A stretch of 64,000 bases of DNA from assembly GCF_900109195.1 (NCBI RefSeq), contig NZ_FNZG01000004.1, positions 186,001 to 250,000 on the forward strand. The letters are read 5' to 3'. Positions 48,258-57,380 of the stretch are shown here, in pieces. Source of the DNA: Pseudooceanicola nitratireducens (lineage in GTDB: Bacteria; Pseudomonadota; Alphaproteobacteria; Rhodobacterales; Rhodobacteraceae). A program made the translations under genes and the position numbers. A model generated the notes under the pieces. It searched no databases. It saw only the letters and a list, made by a program, of their open reading frames with translations, and was not told the origin of the DNA. Each line of letters begins with the position of its first letter. The stretch's first letter is position 1.

Positions 48258-50960
48258 TCACGACTTGCCAAGCGACCACCAGCCGCGCCGTTTCGGCTTG
48301 GCGGGTTCATCGGCTTCGGCGCTATCGGCTTCGGCGGTGGCCAGTTCAGGCTCGGGCTGGGCCGGAGTTTCCTGAACCGGAGCCTCCTCGGCGGGGGCTT
48401 CGACTTTGGGCTCTTCTGCCGGGGTCTCGACCGGAGCTTCTGCCTGGGTTTCAACCGGGGCTTCCGCAGCGGGCTCGGCTTCGACGGCCGGGGCGGGTTC
48501 CGCAGCTTCCACAGGGGCTTCGGCGGTCACCTCTGCCGGGGTGTCGGCTTCACTGGCCTCGGGCTTCGCCTCATCCGCCGGGGCGTCCGCAGCTGCGGCA
48601 TCCTCCTTCGGGGTGTCGGCCTTCTTGCGCGAGCGAGAGCGCGAGCGTTTCCGCTTGGGCTTTTCCTCGCCCTCGGGCTTCTCCGCAGCGCCATCAGTGG
48701 CTTCCGAGGCCTCGTCCGACTTGGTTTCGGTCTCGGCGGCATCCGATTTCGCGTCCGCGTCATCCGAGCTGTCGTCAGAGGCCTGATCGTCGCCCGACCC
48801 GTTGTCACCGTTTTCGCCTTCGGCCCCGTTGCCGTTACCGCGCCGGCGACGCCGACGCCGACGGCGCTTCTTGGGCTTCTGATCGTCCTCGTCCGCGCTC
48901 GGGACGTCGGCCTCGGCCTCGGTCGAGGGCATGTTGTCCTCGGCCTCGGTCTCGTCCTCTTCGATGCTTTCGTCGATAGCGTCCATCAGCATGGCATCGG
49001 CCGAGATCACGGCCGTGGGTTCCGGCACGTTGCGCGTGGCGGTCTTGAACTTTTCAAGCGTGAAGTCGGGGCTGACCAGCTGCGGGTCGCCTTCGATGCG
49101 CACGGACAGGCCATAGCGGGCCTCGATCTGGGCGACATGTTCGCGCTTCTGGTTCATCAGGTAGTTGGCGACGTCCACGGGACATTTCACCAGCACCTCG
49201 CGCGAGCGGCGGCGCACGCCTTCTTCCTCGATCTGGCGCAGGATCGACAGCGCCATGCTGTCGTCCGACCGGATCAGACCGGTGCCGTGGCAATGCGCAC
49301 AGGGCTGGGTCGTTGCCTCGAGCATGCCGGGACGCAGACGCTGGCGCGACATCTCAAGCAGGCCGAAGCCCGAGATGCGGCCGACCTGGATGCGGGCACG
49401 GTCGGTTTTCAGCTTGTCTTTCAGCTTCTTCTCGACGGCGTTGTTGTTCTTACGCTCGTCCATGTCGATGAAGTCGATGACGATCAGACCGGCAAGGTCG
49501 CGCAGGCGCAGCTGGCGGGCGACCTCTTCGGCGGCCTCCAGGTTGGTCTTGAGCGCGGTTTCCTCGATCGAGCCTTCCTTGGTGGCGCGGCCAGAGTTTA
49601 CGTCGATGGCCACCAGCGCCTCGGTCACGCCGATGACGATGTAACCGCCGGACTTCAGCTGCACGGTCGGGTTGAACATCCCACCCAGGTAGCTTTCCAC
49701 CTGGTAGCGCGCAAACAGCGGCATGGCGTCCTGGTAGTGTTTCACGTTCTTGGCGTGGGACGGCATGATCATCTTCATGAAGTCCTTGGCGTTGCGGTAG
49801 CCGCGTTCGCCTTCGACCAGGACCTCGTCGATTTCGCGCGAATAGAGATCGCGGATCGAGCGTTTGATCAGGTCGCCTTCTTCATAGATCTTTGCCGGCG
49901 CGATGGATTTCAGCGTCAGTTCGCGGATCTGTTCCCACAGGCGCTGCAGGTATTCGTAGTCGCGCTTGATCTCGGTCTTGGTGCGTTTCGCCCCGGCGGT
50001 GCGCACGATCAGGCCCGCGCCGGTCGGAACGTCGATCTCGGTCGCGATTTCCTTGAGCTTCTTGCGGTCCACCGCATTGGTGATCTTGCGCGAGATGCCG
50101 CCGCCACGGGCGGTGTTGGGCATCAGGACGCAATAACGACCGGCGAGCGAGAGATAGGTGGTCAGCGCGGCACCCTTGTTGCCACGTTCTTCCTTGACGA
50201 CCTGCACCAGCATGATCTGGCGGACCTTGACGACCTCCTGGATCTTGTAGCGGCGCGCGCGGGGTTTGCGCGGCGGGCGGATGTCTTCCTGGTCGTCTTC
50301 GTCGGCGACGGATTCGATGCTTTCGTCCAGGGCCGCGGCGTCGCGCACGGTATCGTCACCGCTGTCTTCGGCGGTGTCGTCTTCATCCGAGTCGTCGTCC
50401 GAACCGGCCTGCTCGTCGGACCCTTGCGTGTCCGTCTCGCCAGGTTCTTCCACGGGCGTTTCGCCCACGGTTTCCATCGGCGACAGACCTTCCCCGTCAT
50501 CCGAAGCCTCGGCTTCGTCGTCCAGGTCGATCGTCTCCATGCCGGTGATCTCGGCATCGGCGGTGACGACGGCATCTTCGCTGTCGACCTTCTCGGCCTT
50601 GGCCGGGCGACGACGACGGCGGGTTTTCTTCTTCTCTTCCTCGCCTTCCTCGCGGGCCTTCATGGCCTCGGCATAGGCGCGCTCTTCCTCCATCAGGGCC
50701 TCACGGTCCGCGACGGGGATCTGGTAGTAATCCGGGTGGATTTCCGAGAAGGCCAGGAAGCCGTGGCGGTTGCCGCCGTAATCGACAAAGGCCGCCTGAA
50801 GCGAGGGTTCGACCCGCGTGACCTTGGCCAGGTAGATGTTGCCAGCTAGCTGGCGTTTGTTTTCCGATTCAAAGTCGAACTCTTCAACCTTGTTTCCGTC
50901 GACCACCACAACGCGAGTTTCCTCGGCGTGGGTGGCATCGATAAGCATTTTCTTTGCCAT
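48258..50960 (-). CDS. rne: ribonuclease E
   Basis: 900 aa. Endoribonuclease and scaffold of the RNA degradosome. The S1 domain starts at about 36 (GNIYLAKVTRVEPSLQAAFV) but is split by an acidic insertion of roughly 130 residues (about 90-220, Asp/Glu runs), after which KEERGNKGAALTTYLSLAGR resumes. The catalytic DNase-I-like region has VAIDVNSGRATKEGSIEETA and LIVIDFIDMDE, and the zinc link is CAHCHGTG. The C-terminal third is an unstructured Ala/Glu/Pro-rich tail with an arginine-rich patch for RNA or partner binding. ATG 50960 fits the conserved MAKKMLIDATH start. Confidence 0.93.
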   Translation of the reverse strand: MAKKMLIDATHAEETRVVVVDGNKVEEFDFESENKRQLAGNIYLAKVTRVEPSLQAAFVDYGGNRHGFLAFSEIHPDYYQIPVADREALMEEERAYAEAMKAREEGEEEKKKTRRRRRPAKAEKVDSEDAVVTADAEITGMETIDLDDEAEASDDGEGLSPMETVGETPVEEPGETDTQGSDEQAGSDDDSDEDDTAEDSGDDTVRDAAALDESIESVADEDDQEDIRPPRKPRARRYKIQEVVKVRQIMLVQVVKEERGNKGAALTTYLSLAGRYCVLMPNTARGGGISRKITNAVDRKKLKEIATEIDVPTGAGLIVRTAGAKRTKTEIKRDYEYLQRLWEQIRELTLKSIAPAKIYEEGDLIKRSIRDLYSREIDEVLVEGERGYRNAKDFMKMIMPSHAKNVKHYQDAMPLFARYQVESYLGGMFNPTVQLKSGGYIVIGVTEALVAIDVNSGRATKEGSIEETALKTNLEAAEEVARQLRLRDLAGLIVIDFIDMDERKNNNAVEKKLKDKLKTDRARIQVGRISGFGLLEMSRQRLRPGMLEATTQPCAHCHGTGLIRSDDSMALSILRQIEEEGVRRRSREVLVKCPVDVANYLMNQKREHVAQIEARYGLSVRIEGDPQLVSPDFTLEKFKTATRNVPEPTAVISADAMLMDAIDESIEEDETEAEDNMPSTEAEADVPSADEDDQKPKKRRRRRRRRRGNGNGAEGENGDNGSGDDQASDDSSDDADAKSDAAETETKSDEASEATDGAAEKPEGEEKPKRKRSRSRSRKKADTPKEDAAAADAPADEAKPEASEADTPAEVTAEAPVEAAEPAPAVEAEPAAEAPVETQAEAPVETPAEEPKVEAPAEEAPVQETPAQPEPELATAEADSAEADEPAKPKRRGWWSLGKS

Positions 50961-51458
50961 TGTATCCAATTTGCACGACGACGGCCCCCGTGGTCCGGGC
51001 GGTGTGATCCCGGCGGACCCAGGGGGAAATCGGCATGTCTGATAGGGGCGATTGTGCGGGCGTGCCGGCACATGGGCGCGGGACGGCGCGTCTGCGCCCT
51101 GCCCCTGCTCTCACATGTCCTGTCGCGCCTCATCGCGGTTCTTCTCCGGTGGTTTTCCGCCTTGGCGGGGTCCACCCGTTCGGTGCCTTGTCAGCCCCTT
51201 GGGGCCGCTTGGCATTTGCGTGACCCCTTTCGGGATCCATTCGGTCTGTCCGGGTACCGCTGGCCTTTGTCAGGCAACACACGTGCACCGCAGCGCAGAG
51301 AAACTCATATCGGCGGCGCGCATGGCGCCACCCGATCTATCCACAATAGAGCCGGGACAGGTGAAAAGACAATGGAGAAAATCGGCTGGAGCGGGTGCAG
51401 GGGTGAATAAGCCGCCTTGCAGGCAGGGAATTGCGCTCTGCCCCTGCGTTTGTCCGGT
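50961..51458. other. about 500-base region upstream of rne
   Basis: Lies between the rne start and the dctD hairpin; both genes point to the left, so this is the rne leader and promoter region. It is GC-rich with several short inverted repeats (for example TTTCGGG near 51228 and CCCCTTGGGG at 51195-51204), and no coding frame is credible on either strand. A long structured leader fits feedback control of rne mRNA, as known in E. coli, but no specific element could be matched. Confidence 0.45.
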
Positions 51459-51490
51459 CCCGGGCGGCCACCGGATCGCGGCCGCCCGGG
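51459..51490 (-). terminator. hairpin after dctD
   Basis: Perfect 11-bp stem CCCGGGCGGCC / GGCCGCCCGGG, loop of ten bases, starting six bases beyond the dctD stop. There is no T-tract, so it may be a Rho-dependent end or a stabilising hairpin. Confidence 0.45.
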
Positions 51491-51495
51491 GACAT

Positions 51496-52833
51496 TCAGT
51501 TCAGGTAATCGGCCCGCTGGAGGCCGTATTTCGCCATCTTCTCGTTCAGGGTGCGGCGCGGCAGGCAGAGTTCGTCCATCACCGAAGAGATCGAGCCCTT
51601 GTGCCGCCGCATGGTGTTGTCGATCAGCATCTTTTCAAAGGCCTCGACATATTCCTTCAGCGGCTTGCCTTCTGCCGTGACCACGGATTGCACGTCGTCA
51701 TGGTCGGTCATGAGAAGCGAGGCGATGGTGCCCGAACCCCGGCGCGACTGCAGCACGGCGCGTTCGGCCACGTTGATCAGCTGGCGAATGTTGCCCGGCC
51801 AGGGGGCCTGAAGCAGCTGGGCGGCCTCCTGTGCGCTGACCTTGGGGGCGTCACAGCCGTATTCTTCAGAGAATTGTTCCGAGAAGGTCGTGAACAGCGT
51901 CAGCACATCCTCGCCCCGGGTCCGCAGCGGCGGCACGGTGATGCGCAGGGCGGCCAGGCGATAGAACAGATCGGACCGCAGGGCGTCTTCGCAGGTCTTC
52001 TCGGCCTCTTGCATGTTGCAGATGGCGACGATGCGGGTTTCAGCCGGCGTGCCCTGTTCGTTGATCACGTTCAGAAGCTTGCCCTGAACCACGTCCGACA
52101 TGGCTTCGACGTCCTCAAGGACCAGGGTGCCGCCGCGGGCTTCTTCAACCGCGGGCAGCTGGCTGTCCTCGGGCTGCATGGGGCCAAACAGGCGCTTGGT
52201 CAGCGCGTCGTCGTCCAGCGCCGCGCAGGAGACCAGCACGAATTTCTTGCCCGCCCGCGCGCCAACCGCATGCAGCGCATGGGCCACCAGCGTCTTGCCG
52301 GTCCCGGTTTCGCCGTCGATCAGCACATGACCGTCTGCCTGGCCCAGATCAAGGATGTCTTCGCGCAGACGTTCCACCGCCGGAGAGGCCCCGATGAATT
52401 TCTTCATCAGCTGGCTGCCGTCCGACAGTTCGCGGCGCAGCTGGCGGTTGTCCATGACCAGGCGGCGCGCATTTGCGGCCTTCTTGGCCAGCTGGTTCAT
52501 GCGGTCCGGGTCAAAGGGCTTTTCCAGGAAGTCGAAGGCCCCGATGCGCATCGCCTCGACTGCCATGGGCACGTCGCCATGGCCGGTAATCATGATCACG
52601 GGCAGCGCCGAATCCGATCCCATCAGCTTGCGCAGGAACTGCATGCCATCCATGCCGGGCATCTTGATGTCCGAGATCACGATGCCGGGGTAATCAGGCC
52701 CAAGCGCCTTCAGCGCGTCTTCGGCGCTGGCAAAGGTTTCGGTGTCATAGCCTGACAAGGCGAGCCACTGGCTGATCGACTGACGCATATCCTGTTCGTC
52801 GTCGACAATCGCAATCTTCATGGCCTTCTGCAT
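51496..52833 (-). CDS. dctD: DctD-like response regulator lacking the GAFTGA loop
   Basis: 445 aa. Receiver domain 1-125 with phospho-acceptor Asp55 in IVISDIKMPGMDG; AAA+ domain about 145-370 with Walker A GETGTGKT (174-181) and arginine-finger region RSDLFYRL (286-293); Fis-type HTH at the end (VMDELCLPRRTLNEKMAKYG). The stretch between LFG (215-217) and GGTL (234-237) is about ten residues shorter than in sigma-54 activators and contains no GAFTGA; Walker B reads LVLED instead of DE. It probably does not open sigma-54 polymerase. R. capsulatus NtrC also lacks GAFTGA and works with sigma-70. Follows the kinase gene after 25 bases. Confidence 0.88.
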   Translation of the reverse strand: MQKAMKIAIVDDEQDMRQSISQWLALSGYDTETFASAEDALKALGPDYPGIVISDIKMPGMDGMQFLRKLMGSDSALPVIMITGHGDVPMAVEAMRIGAFDFLEKPFDPDRMNQLAKKAANARRLVMDNRQLRRELSDGSQLMKKFIGASPAVERLREDILDLGQADGHVLIDGETGTGKTLVAHALHAVGARAGKKFVLVSCAALDDDALTKRLFGPMQPEDSQLPAVEEARGGTLVLEDVEAMSDVVQGKLLNVINEQGTPAETRIVAICNMQEAEKTCEDALRSDLFYRLAALRITVPPLRTRGEDVLTLFTTFSEQFSEEYGCDAPKVSAQEAAQLLQAPWPGNIRQLINVAERAVLQSRRGSGTIASLLMTDHDDVQSVVTAEGKPLKEYVEAFEKMLIDNTMRRHKGSISSVMDELCLPRRTLNEKMAKYGLQRADYLN

Positions 52834-52858
52834 CGGGTTCTCCGGTCTTTCCTAGCTG

Positions 52859-54634
52859 TTATTCCGCAGCTTCGATTTCTTCAGCTTCACTCAAGATAGG
52901 CAGCTGTATCTCAAAAACAGCCCCGCCCCCCTCTGCGTTCCGTGCCGTGAGGCGGCCGCCGAAGTCGTTGACGATCCCCGAGGAGATCGCAAGCCCCAGG
53001 CCGACGCCGTCGCCGGGGCGTTTGGTGGTGTAGAACGGCTCGAACAACTGGTCGAGATTCTCGATGCCGGTGCCATTGTCGCGCACGGTGATCGAGGCCG
53101 TCTCACCAGCCGCAAGGATCACGTCCACAGCGGGGTCCGACACGGTCGACGTGGCGTCCAGCGCATTGCGCAAAAGGTTGATCAGAACCTGTTCGAGGCG
53201 CACCCGATCGGCCAGCACGCGGACGTTGCATTCGGGCACGGTCCGGGTGATCCGCACCTGGCGCTGGCGCAGCTGCGGCTCCATCATGGACATGGCGGAA
53301 TTAAGCGCATCACCAACGTTTACAGGGGAAAACTGGTCGCCACCCTTGCGGGCGTAGGACTTCAGCTGGCGGGTGATCGCGCCCATCCGGCTGATCAGGT
53401 CGTCGATCCGCTGGAAGGACGACAGCGCCTCTTCGGGGCGGTTGCGGCGCAGCAGAAGCGCGGCACCGGCCAGATAGGTCTTCATCGCGGCCAGCGGCTG
53501 GTTCAGCTCGTGACTAACGGCCGCCGACATCTCGCCCAGGGCGGCCAGTTTCGAAGATTGCGCCAGGGTCTGTTCGGCCACGTCGAGCGACTTTTGCATG
53601 CGCTCACGCTCGGCGATTTCCCGCTGCAGCCTTTGGTTCAACGCGCGAAGTTCCGCCGATTCCATCCGGAAGAAATTCATCCGCAGGGCGTTCTTCCGGC
53701 TCAGCGCATAGAAGGCCAGCGCCATGAGGATGGCAAAGCCCATGGTTTCCAACGCCAGGAAGCCGTTCACCTTCTCGCGCACGCTTGCATAGGTGGTGAA
53801 GCTGGCGATCTGCCAGCCCCGGAACGGCAGACGCGAGGCCACGCGCATCACCGCCTCGCCCTTCACATAGGCGTCGGGCGGCAGGGCGGACCAGTCGGCG
53901 GTGGCCTGGATGGCGCGCTGGATGGCGGTCTCGGGCGGTTCGCGGGTCAGCGCCTCGCCCTCGGTCAGGCTGCGCCAGCGCGGTTCGGTGGCCAGGATGA
54001 TGCGCCCGGTGCTGTCGGTGACCAAGATGGCATCGGAAATCCCCGCCCAGGCGCGTTCGAACTTCTGCAGATCGACCTCGACCACGATGACGCCGACGGT
54101 GGTGCCGTTGCTCTCCATCTTGCGGGAATAGATGAACTGATAACCGACGCCTTCGCGTTCCGAGACGGTGAAGATCGTGCCCGAGGACCGCAGCGCGTCG
54201 ATGTAATGCTTGGTGCCCAGGTGCGCCTCGCCCAGACGGTTGCGGTCGGTGGCGGCCACCGTGCGCCCGTCCTTGTCCAGCAGCATCAGCGAGGCCGCGC
54301 CGATTTCATCAACGAATGAGATCAGCCGCTGCGTGGATTGCGAGAAATCATTGGAATTCAGCGCGCCCAGAAGGGTCGGATCGCGCGCAAGAAGCTGGGG
54401 CACGATCGAATTGCGCCGCAGCTCACTTACCAGGTTGCCGCCGTACAACGCCAAGCGCAGCTCGGCCCGGTTGCGGGTGTTCTGGGTGAAACGGTCGGTC
54501 AGGGCCGAGTTGGTGACCCAGACGGTGACCACGGCCACCGCCAGGAAAAGACCAAGCGCCAGGCGGCTGCGCCAGGAAAAGGCACGGCCGCCGATGCTGC
54601 GATCCGGTCTGTCTGACGTGGTGCTATCGGCCAT
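52859..54634 (-). CDS. dctB: DctB-like sensor histidine kinase
   Basis: 591 aa. Membrane helix at about 23-42, a periplasmic double-PDC sensor region (about 43-295, with ASLMLLDKDGRTVAATDRNR), a second helix near 298-316, a coiled-coil linker, then the dimerisation helix with His375 in AAVSHELNQPLAAMKTYLAG and the ATP domain (N box LINLLRNALDA, G1 VRDNGTGI, G2 GVGLGLAIS). DctB kinases sense C4-dicarboxylates in the periplasm; the ligand here is assumed from the family. It is upstream of dctD on the same strand; the transporter genes are not in the window. Confidence 0.9.
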   Translation of the reverse strand: MADSTTSDRPDRSIGGRAFSWRSRLALGLFLAVAVVTVWVTNSALTDRFTQNTRNRAELRLALYGGNLVSELRRNSIVPQLLARDPTLLGALNSNDFSQSTQRLISFVDEIGAASLMLLDKDGRTVAATDRNRLGEAHLGTKHYIDALRSSGTIFTVSEREGVGYQFIYSRKMESNGTTVGVIVVEVDLQKFERAWAGISDAILVTDSTGRIILATEPRWRSLTEGEALTREPPETAIQRAIQATADWSALPPDAYVKGEAVMRVASRLPFRGWQIASFTTYASVREKVNGFLALETMGFAILMALAFYALSRKNALRMNFFRMESAELRALNQRLQREIAERERMQKSLDVAEQTLAQSSKLAALGEMSAAVSHELNQPLAAMKTYLAGAALLLRRNRPEEALSSFQRIDDLISRMGAITRQLKSYARKGGDQFSPVNVGDALNSAMSMMEPQLRQRQVRITRTVPECNVRVLADRVRLEQVLINLLRNALDATSTVSDPAVDVILAAGETASITVRDNGTGIENLDQLFEPFYTTKRPGDGVGLGLAISSGIVNDFGGRLTARNAEGGGAVFEIQLPILSEAEEIEAAE

Positions 54635-54694
54635 GCCACAACTTACGTCAGGCGCAAGTCCCGCTCAAGCAGCCACCTGTGGCCCGGGGGCGGT

Positions 54695-55363
54695 TCAGGC
54701 GGAAACCAGCGCGGAGAGCAGGCCGTCGAACATCGCGCGCCCGTCGGTGTTGCCCTGCGCCTCGTCGGCGGCGCGTTCGGGGTGCGGCATCATGCCCAGC
54801 ACCCGGCGGTTCGCGCTCAGCACCCCGGCGATATCCCCGGCCGAGCCATTGGGGTTCTCGTCATAGGTAAACGCGATGCGGTCCTCGCCTTCCAGTTGCG
54901 CGCGCAGCTCGGCGTCGGCCTGGTAGTTGCCGTCGTGGTGGGCGATCGGGATCTGCAGCTGCTGGCCGACTTCCCAGCTGCGGGTAAAGTCGCTGTCGGC
55001 GGTGCGCACGGTCAGTGGCACGGTGCGGCAGATGTATTTCAGGTTGGCATTGCGCAGCAGTGCACCGGGCAGGATCCGCGTTTCGGTCAGGATCTGAAAG
55101 CCGTTGCAGATGCCAAGGGCATAGCCGCCGCGCTCCACATGTGCCTTCAGCGACCGGGTGATCGGCGAATTGGCCGCGATGGCCCCGCAGCGCAGGTAGT
55201 CACCATAGGAAAAGCCGCCGGGAACGCCAACGATATCGGTGCCCTCGGGCAGCGCGTCGTCCTTGTGCCAGACCATCGACACCTGCGCGCCGGCCTTCTC
55301 GAAGGCGATCTTCAGGTCGCGGTCGCAGTTGGATCCGGGAAAGACAAGGATGGCGGCCTTCAT
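54695..55363 (-). CDS. purQ: phosphoribosylformylglycinamidine synthase subunit PurQ
   Basis: 222 aa. Class I glutamine amidotransferase that supplies ammonia to PurL for the fourth step of purine synthesis. The N-terminal MKAAILVFPGSNCDRDLKIA, VPGGFSYGDYLRCGAIAA, the nucleophile Cys86 in ALGICNGFQIL and the MPHPERA histidine/glutamate pair are present. Start ATG 55363 is the conserved one. PurQ in this organism works with the separate PurS (56226-56456), so PurL must be the short form, outside the window. Confidence 0.96.
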   Translation of the reverse strand: MKAAILVFPGSNCDRDLKIAFEKAGAQVSMVWHKDDALPEGTDIVGVPGGFSYGDYLRCGAIAANSPITRSLKAHVERGGYALGICNGFQILTETRILPGALLRNANLKYICRTVPLTVRTADSDFTRSWEVGQQLQIPIAHHDGNYQADAELRAQLEGEDRIAFTYDENPNGSAGDIAGVLSANRRVLGMMPHPERAADEAQGNTDGRAMFDGLLSALVSA

Positions 55364-55433
55364 GGGCGGATGCTCCGTATCGGGGGATTTGCCCCGGTCC
55401 TTACGCGGCGACGCGCAAAAGCTCAAGCCGGGA

Positions 55434-55979
55434 TCAACCGATCCTGGGAGGTTTTGGCCGCTCTTCGCGCCCGCCCTGGGGGTCATCCCCTGTCCCATCC
55501 ACTGTCCCATCCCCTGTGCCAGCCGGCGGCGGGCCGGGCCGGTTCCAGGTGACTACGTCGAACAGCGCCTGCGGGCTCATGCGCTGCGCATTGGCCATGC
55601 CAAGCGCCGCCGCGCAGATTTCCGAACAGAACCACTTGCGTTCGTCGTGGCGCGCCAGGGCAAAGATCTGGCTGAAGAGAATGCCAAGATAATCGTATTT
55701 CGCGCCGATCCTCTCGCGGATGAAACTGCCGACCCCGCGCGGATCGCTGGCGATCTCGACCAGGTCCCAGCTTTCCGGTTTCAGCACGATGCGCTTGTCT
55801 CGCACGCCGCCATCCCGCCCCGAAGACGACAGGCACAGGGCCTCCTCGCCCAGCACGGCCGTACCTTCGATCAATTCAACGTGGCTATAGGGCGACCTCG
55901 TGGCAAAGCGGATCAGCCAATCCTGAAAGCGATGCCCCCAGGACGACCCGCGCCCCTTGTAGAATGCCAGCGTAATCAC
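55434..55979 (-). CDS. YiiX/YebB-like permuted papain-fold hydrolase
   Basis: 181 aa, starting at GTG after GGGGAGG. The order His first (SPYSHVELIEG), Cys later (KWFCSEICAAALG) is that of the circularly permuted NlpC/P60-type amidases such as YiiX. These proteins cleave amide or ester bonds in lipids or peptides. No signal peptide is seen, so it is probably cytoplasmic. The C-terminal 30 residues are a low-complexity repeat of Gly-Asp-Thr and Pro. It lies in the purine cluster between purS and purQ, with no obvious metabolic reason. Confidence 0.72.
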   Translation of the reverse strand: MITLAFYKGRGSSWGHRFQDWLIRFATRSPYSHVELIEGTAVLGEEALCLSSSGRDGGVRDKRIVLKPESWDLVEIASDPRGVGSFIRERIGAKYDYLGILFSQIFALARHDERKWFCSEICAAALGMANAQRMSPQALFDVVTWNRPGPPPAGTGDGTVDGTGDDPQGGREERPKPPRIG

Positions 55980-56047
55980 CCGCGCCTCCCCTCAAAAACA
56001 CCTCAAATACCCAGATCCAAAACGAAAACGGGGCGAAACCTCCGCCC

Positions 56048-56094
56048 CATCCTCTTGCCGAAAATATCCCGGGGGTGCGGGGGCTGGCCCCCGC
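56048..56094 (-). repeat. composite intergenic repeat, copy 4
   Basis: On the minus strand a perfect 7-bp stem GCGGGGG / CCCCCGC with loop CCAG, then ACCCCCGGGATATTTTCGGC and AAGAGGATG. The TTCGGCAAGA end is shared with copy 1; the hairpin loop CCAG is shared with copy 2. It lies between purS and the YiiX-like gene. Confidence 0.6.
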
Positions 56095-56225
56095 TAACCG
56101 CTACGTCCGGGGCCAATCCCCCAAGGGCCCCGCGCTCTGCACAAGCCCCCACGCAGTCCCCCAATATCCTGCCCCTTCGGGCGCGCGACCCAAATACCCG
56201 CGCGCCTAACAGGCGAAGTCAGACC

Positions 56226-56456
56226 TCAGGCCAGCTCGACCGTGTAGCTTTCGATGACGGTATTCGCCAGAAGCTTCTCACACATGTCGCGCACGGTCTC
56301 TTCGGTCGTACCATCGGCCAGGTCCAGCTCGATCACCTTGCCCTGGCGGACGCCTTCGACCCCGTCGAACCCAAGCGATCCGAGCGCGTGGCGCACGGCT
56401 TCCCCCTGCGGGTCCAGAACGCCGTTTTTCAACATGACATGAACGCGGGCTTTCAT
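56226..56456 (-). CDS. purS: phosphoribosylformylglycinamidine synthase subunit PurS
   Basis: 76 aa. Small subunit that bridges PurQ and PurL in organisms with the split enzyme. MKARVHVMLKNGVLDPQGEA, VRHALGSLGFDGVEGVRQGK and the terminal VIESYTVELA are the family pattern. It follows purC after 12 bases and is followed by 246 bases with repeats before the YiiX-like gene. Confidence 0.95.
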   Translation of the reverse strand: MKARVHVMLKNGVLDPQGEAVRHALGSLGFDGVEGVRQGKVIELDLADGTTEETVRDMCEKLLANTVIESYTVELA

Positions 56457-56468
56457 CGCGGGATCCTC

Positions 56469-57227
56469 TTAATTGATCAGGGTCGGTTTCGAATGGCCGC
56501 CGGACTTGGGCAGTACGCCCAGACGCTTGGCCACTTCGGTATAGGCATCGGTCAGGGACCCCAGGTCGCGGCGGAACACGTCCTTGTCCAGCTTCTGGCC
56601 GGTCTCCAGGTCCCACAGGCGGCAGCTGTCGGGGCTGATTTCATCGGCCACGACAAGGCGCTGGAAATCACCGTCGTAGACGCGGCCGATCTCGATCTTG
56701 AAATCGATCAGCTTGATGCCGACGCCATACATCAGGCCGGACATATAGTCGTTGACCCGCAGCGCAAGGCTCAGGATGTCGTCCATGTCCTGCTGGGTGG
56801 CCCAGCCGAAGGCGGCGATGTGTTCCTCGGTCACAAGCGGGTCACCCAGCTTGTCGTCCTTGTAGCAATATTCCACGATCGGGCGCGGAAGCGCGGTGCC
56901 TTCCTCGATCCCCAGACGCTTGGACAGCGACCCGGCGGCAAAGTTGCGCACGATGATTTCCAGCGGAATGATCTCGCAGCTGCGGACCAGCTGTTCGCGC
57001 ATGTTCAGCCGTTTCAGGAAATGAGTCGGCACGCCGATGTTGTTCAGGCCGGTCATGAAGAACTCGCTCAGGCGGTTGTTCAACACACCCTTGCCTTCGA
57101 TGGTGGCCTTCTTCTCGGCGTTGAATGCGGTGGCGTCGTCCTTGAAATACTGCACGATCGTGCCCGGTTCGGGGCCTTCGTACAGGATCTTCGCCTTACC
57201 TTCGTAGATCTTCTTGCGGCGTGCCAT
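56469..57227 (-). CDS. purC: phosphoribosylaminoimidazole-succinocarboxamide synthase
   Basis: 252 aa. SAICAR synthase joins aspartate to CAIR with ATP in purine synthesis. [20 protein letters not shown] (nucleotide-binding), [20 protein letters not shown], and [20 protein letters not shown] and [14 protein letters not shown] (both signatures) are intact. First gene of the minus-strand purC-purS-yiiX-purQ group; the 153 bases up to the divergent DUF1476 gene must contain its promoter. Confidence 0.97.
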   Translation of the reverse strand: MARRKKIYEGKAKILYEGPEPGTIVQYFKDDATAFNAEKKATIEGKGVLNNRLSEFFMTGLNNIGVPTHFLKRLNMREQLVRSCEIIPLEIIVRNFAAGSLSKRLGIEEGTALPRPIVEYCYKDDKLGDPLVTEEHIAAFGWATQQDMDDILSLALRVNDYMSGLMYGVGIKLIDFKIEIGRVYDGDFQRLVVADEISPDSCRLWDLETGQKLDKDVFRRDLGSLTDAYTEVAKRLGVLPKSGGHSKPTLIN

Positions 57228-57380
57228 GGCTGCCCTTTCGCTTGGGCCACGCGGCCCGTCCCTTTGAGGCGCTCTCTTAGATCATGGGCGGGATTGTCGC
57301 AAGCGGCCCCCGCCCCTTGCGTCAGGACGCCGGGGCGGGCATATCAATTGGAAGTGAACTTCACGTAAGGGATAGGGCCC

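Noticed and set aside
48099-50849. 916-codon open frame antisense to rne
   Set aside because: Low-complexity Gly/Arg/Phe/Leu sequence, mirror of the acidic rne codons, no family.
51052-52755. 567-codon open frame antisense to dctD and the rne leader
   Set aside because: Overlaps a clear response-regulator gene; composition typical of complement-strand shadows.
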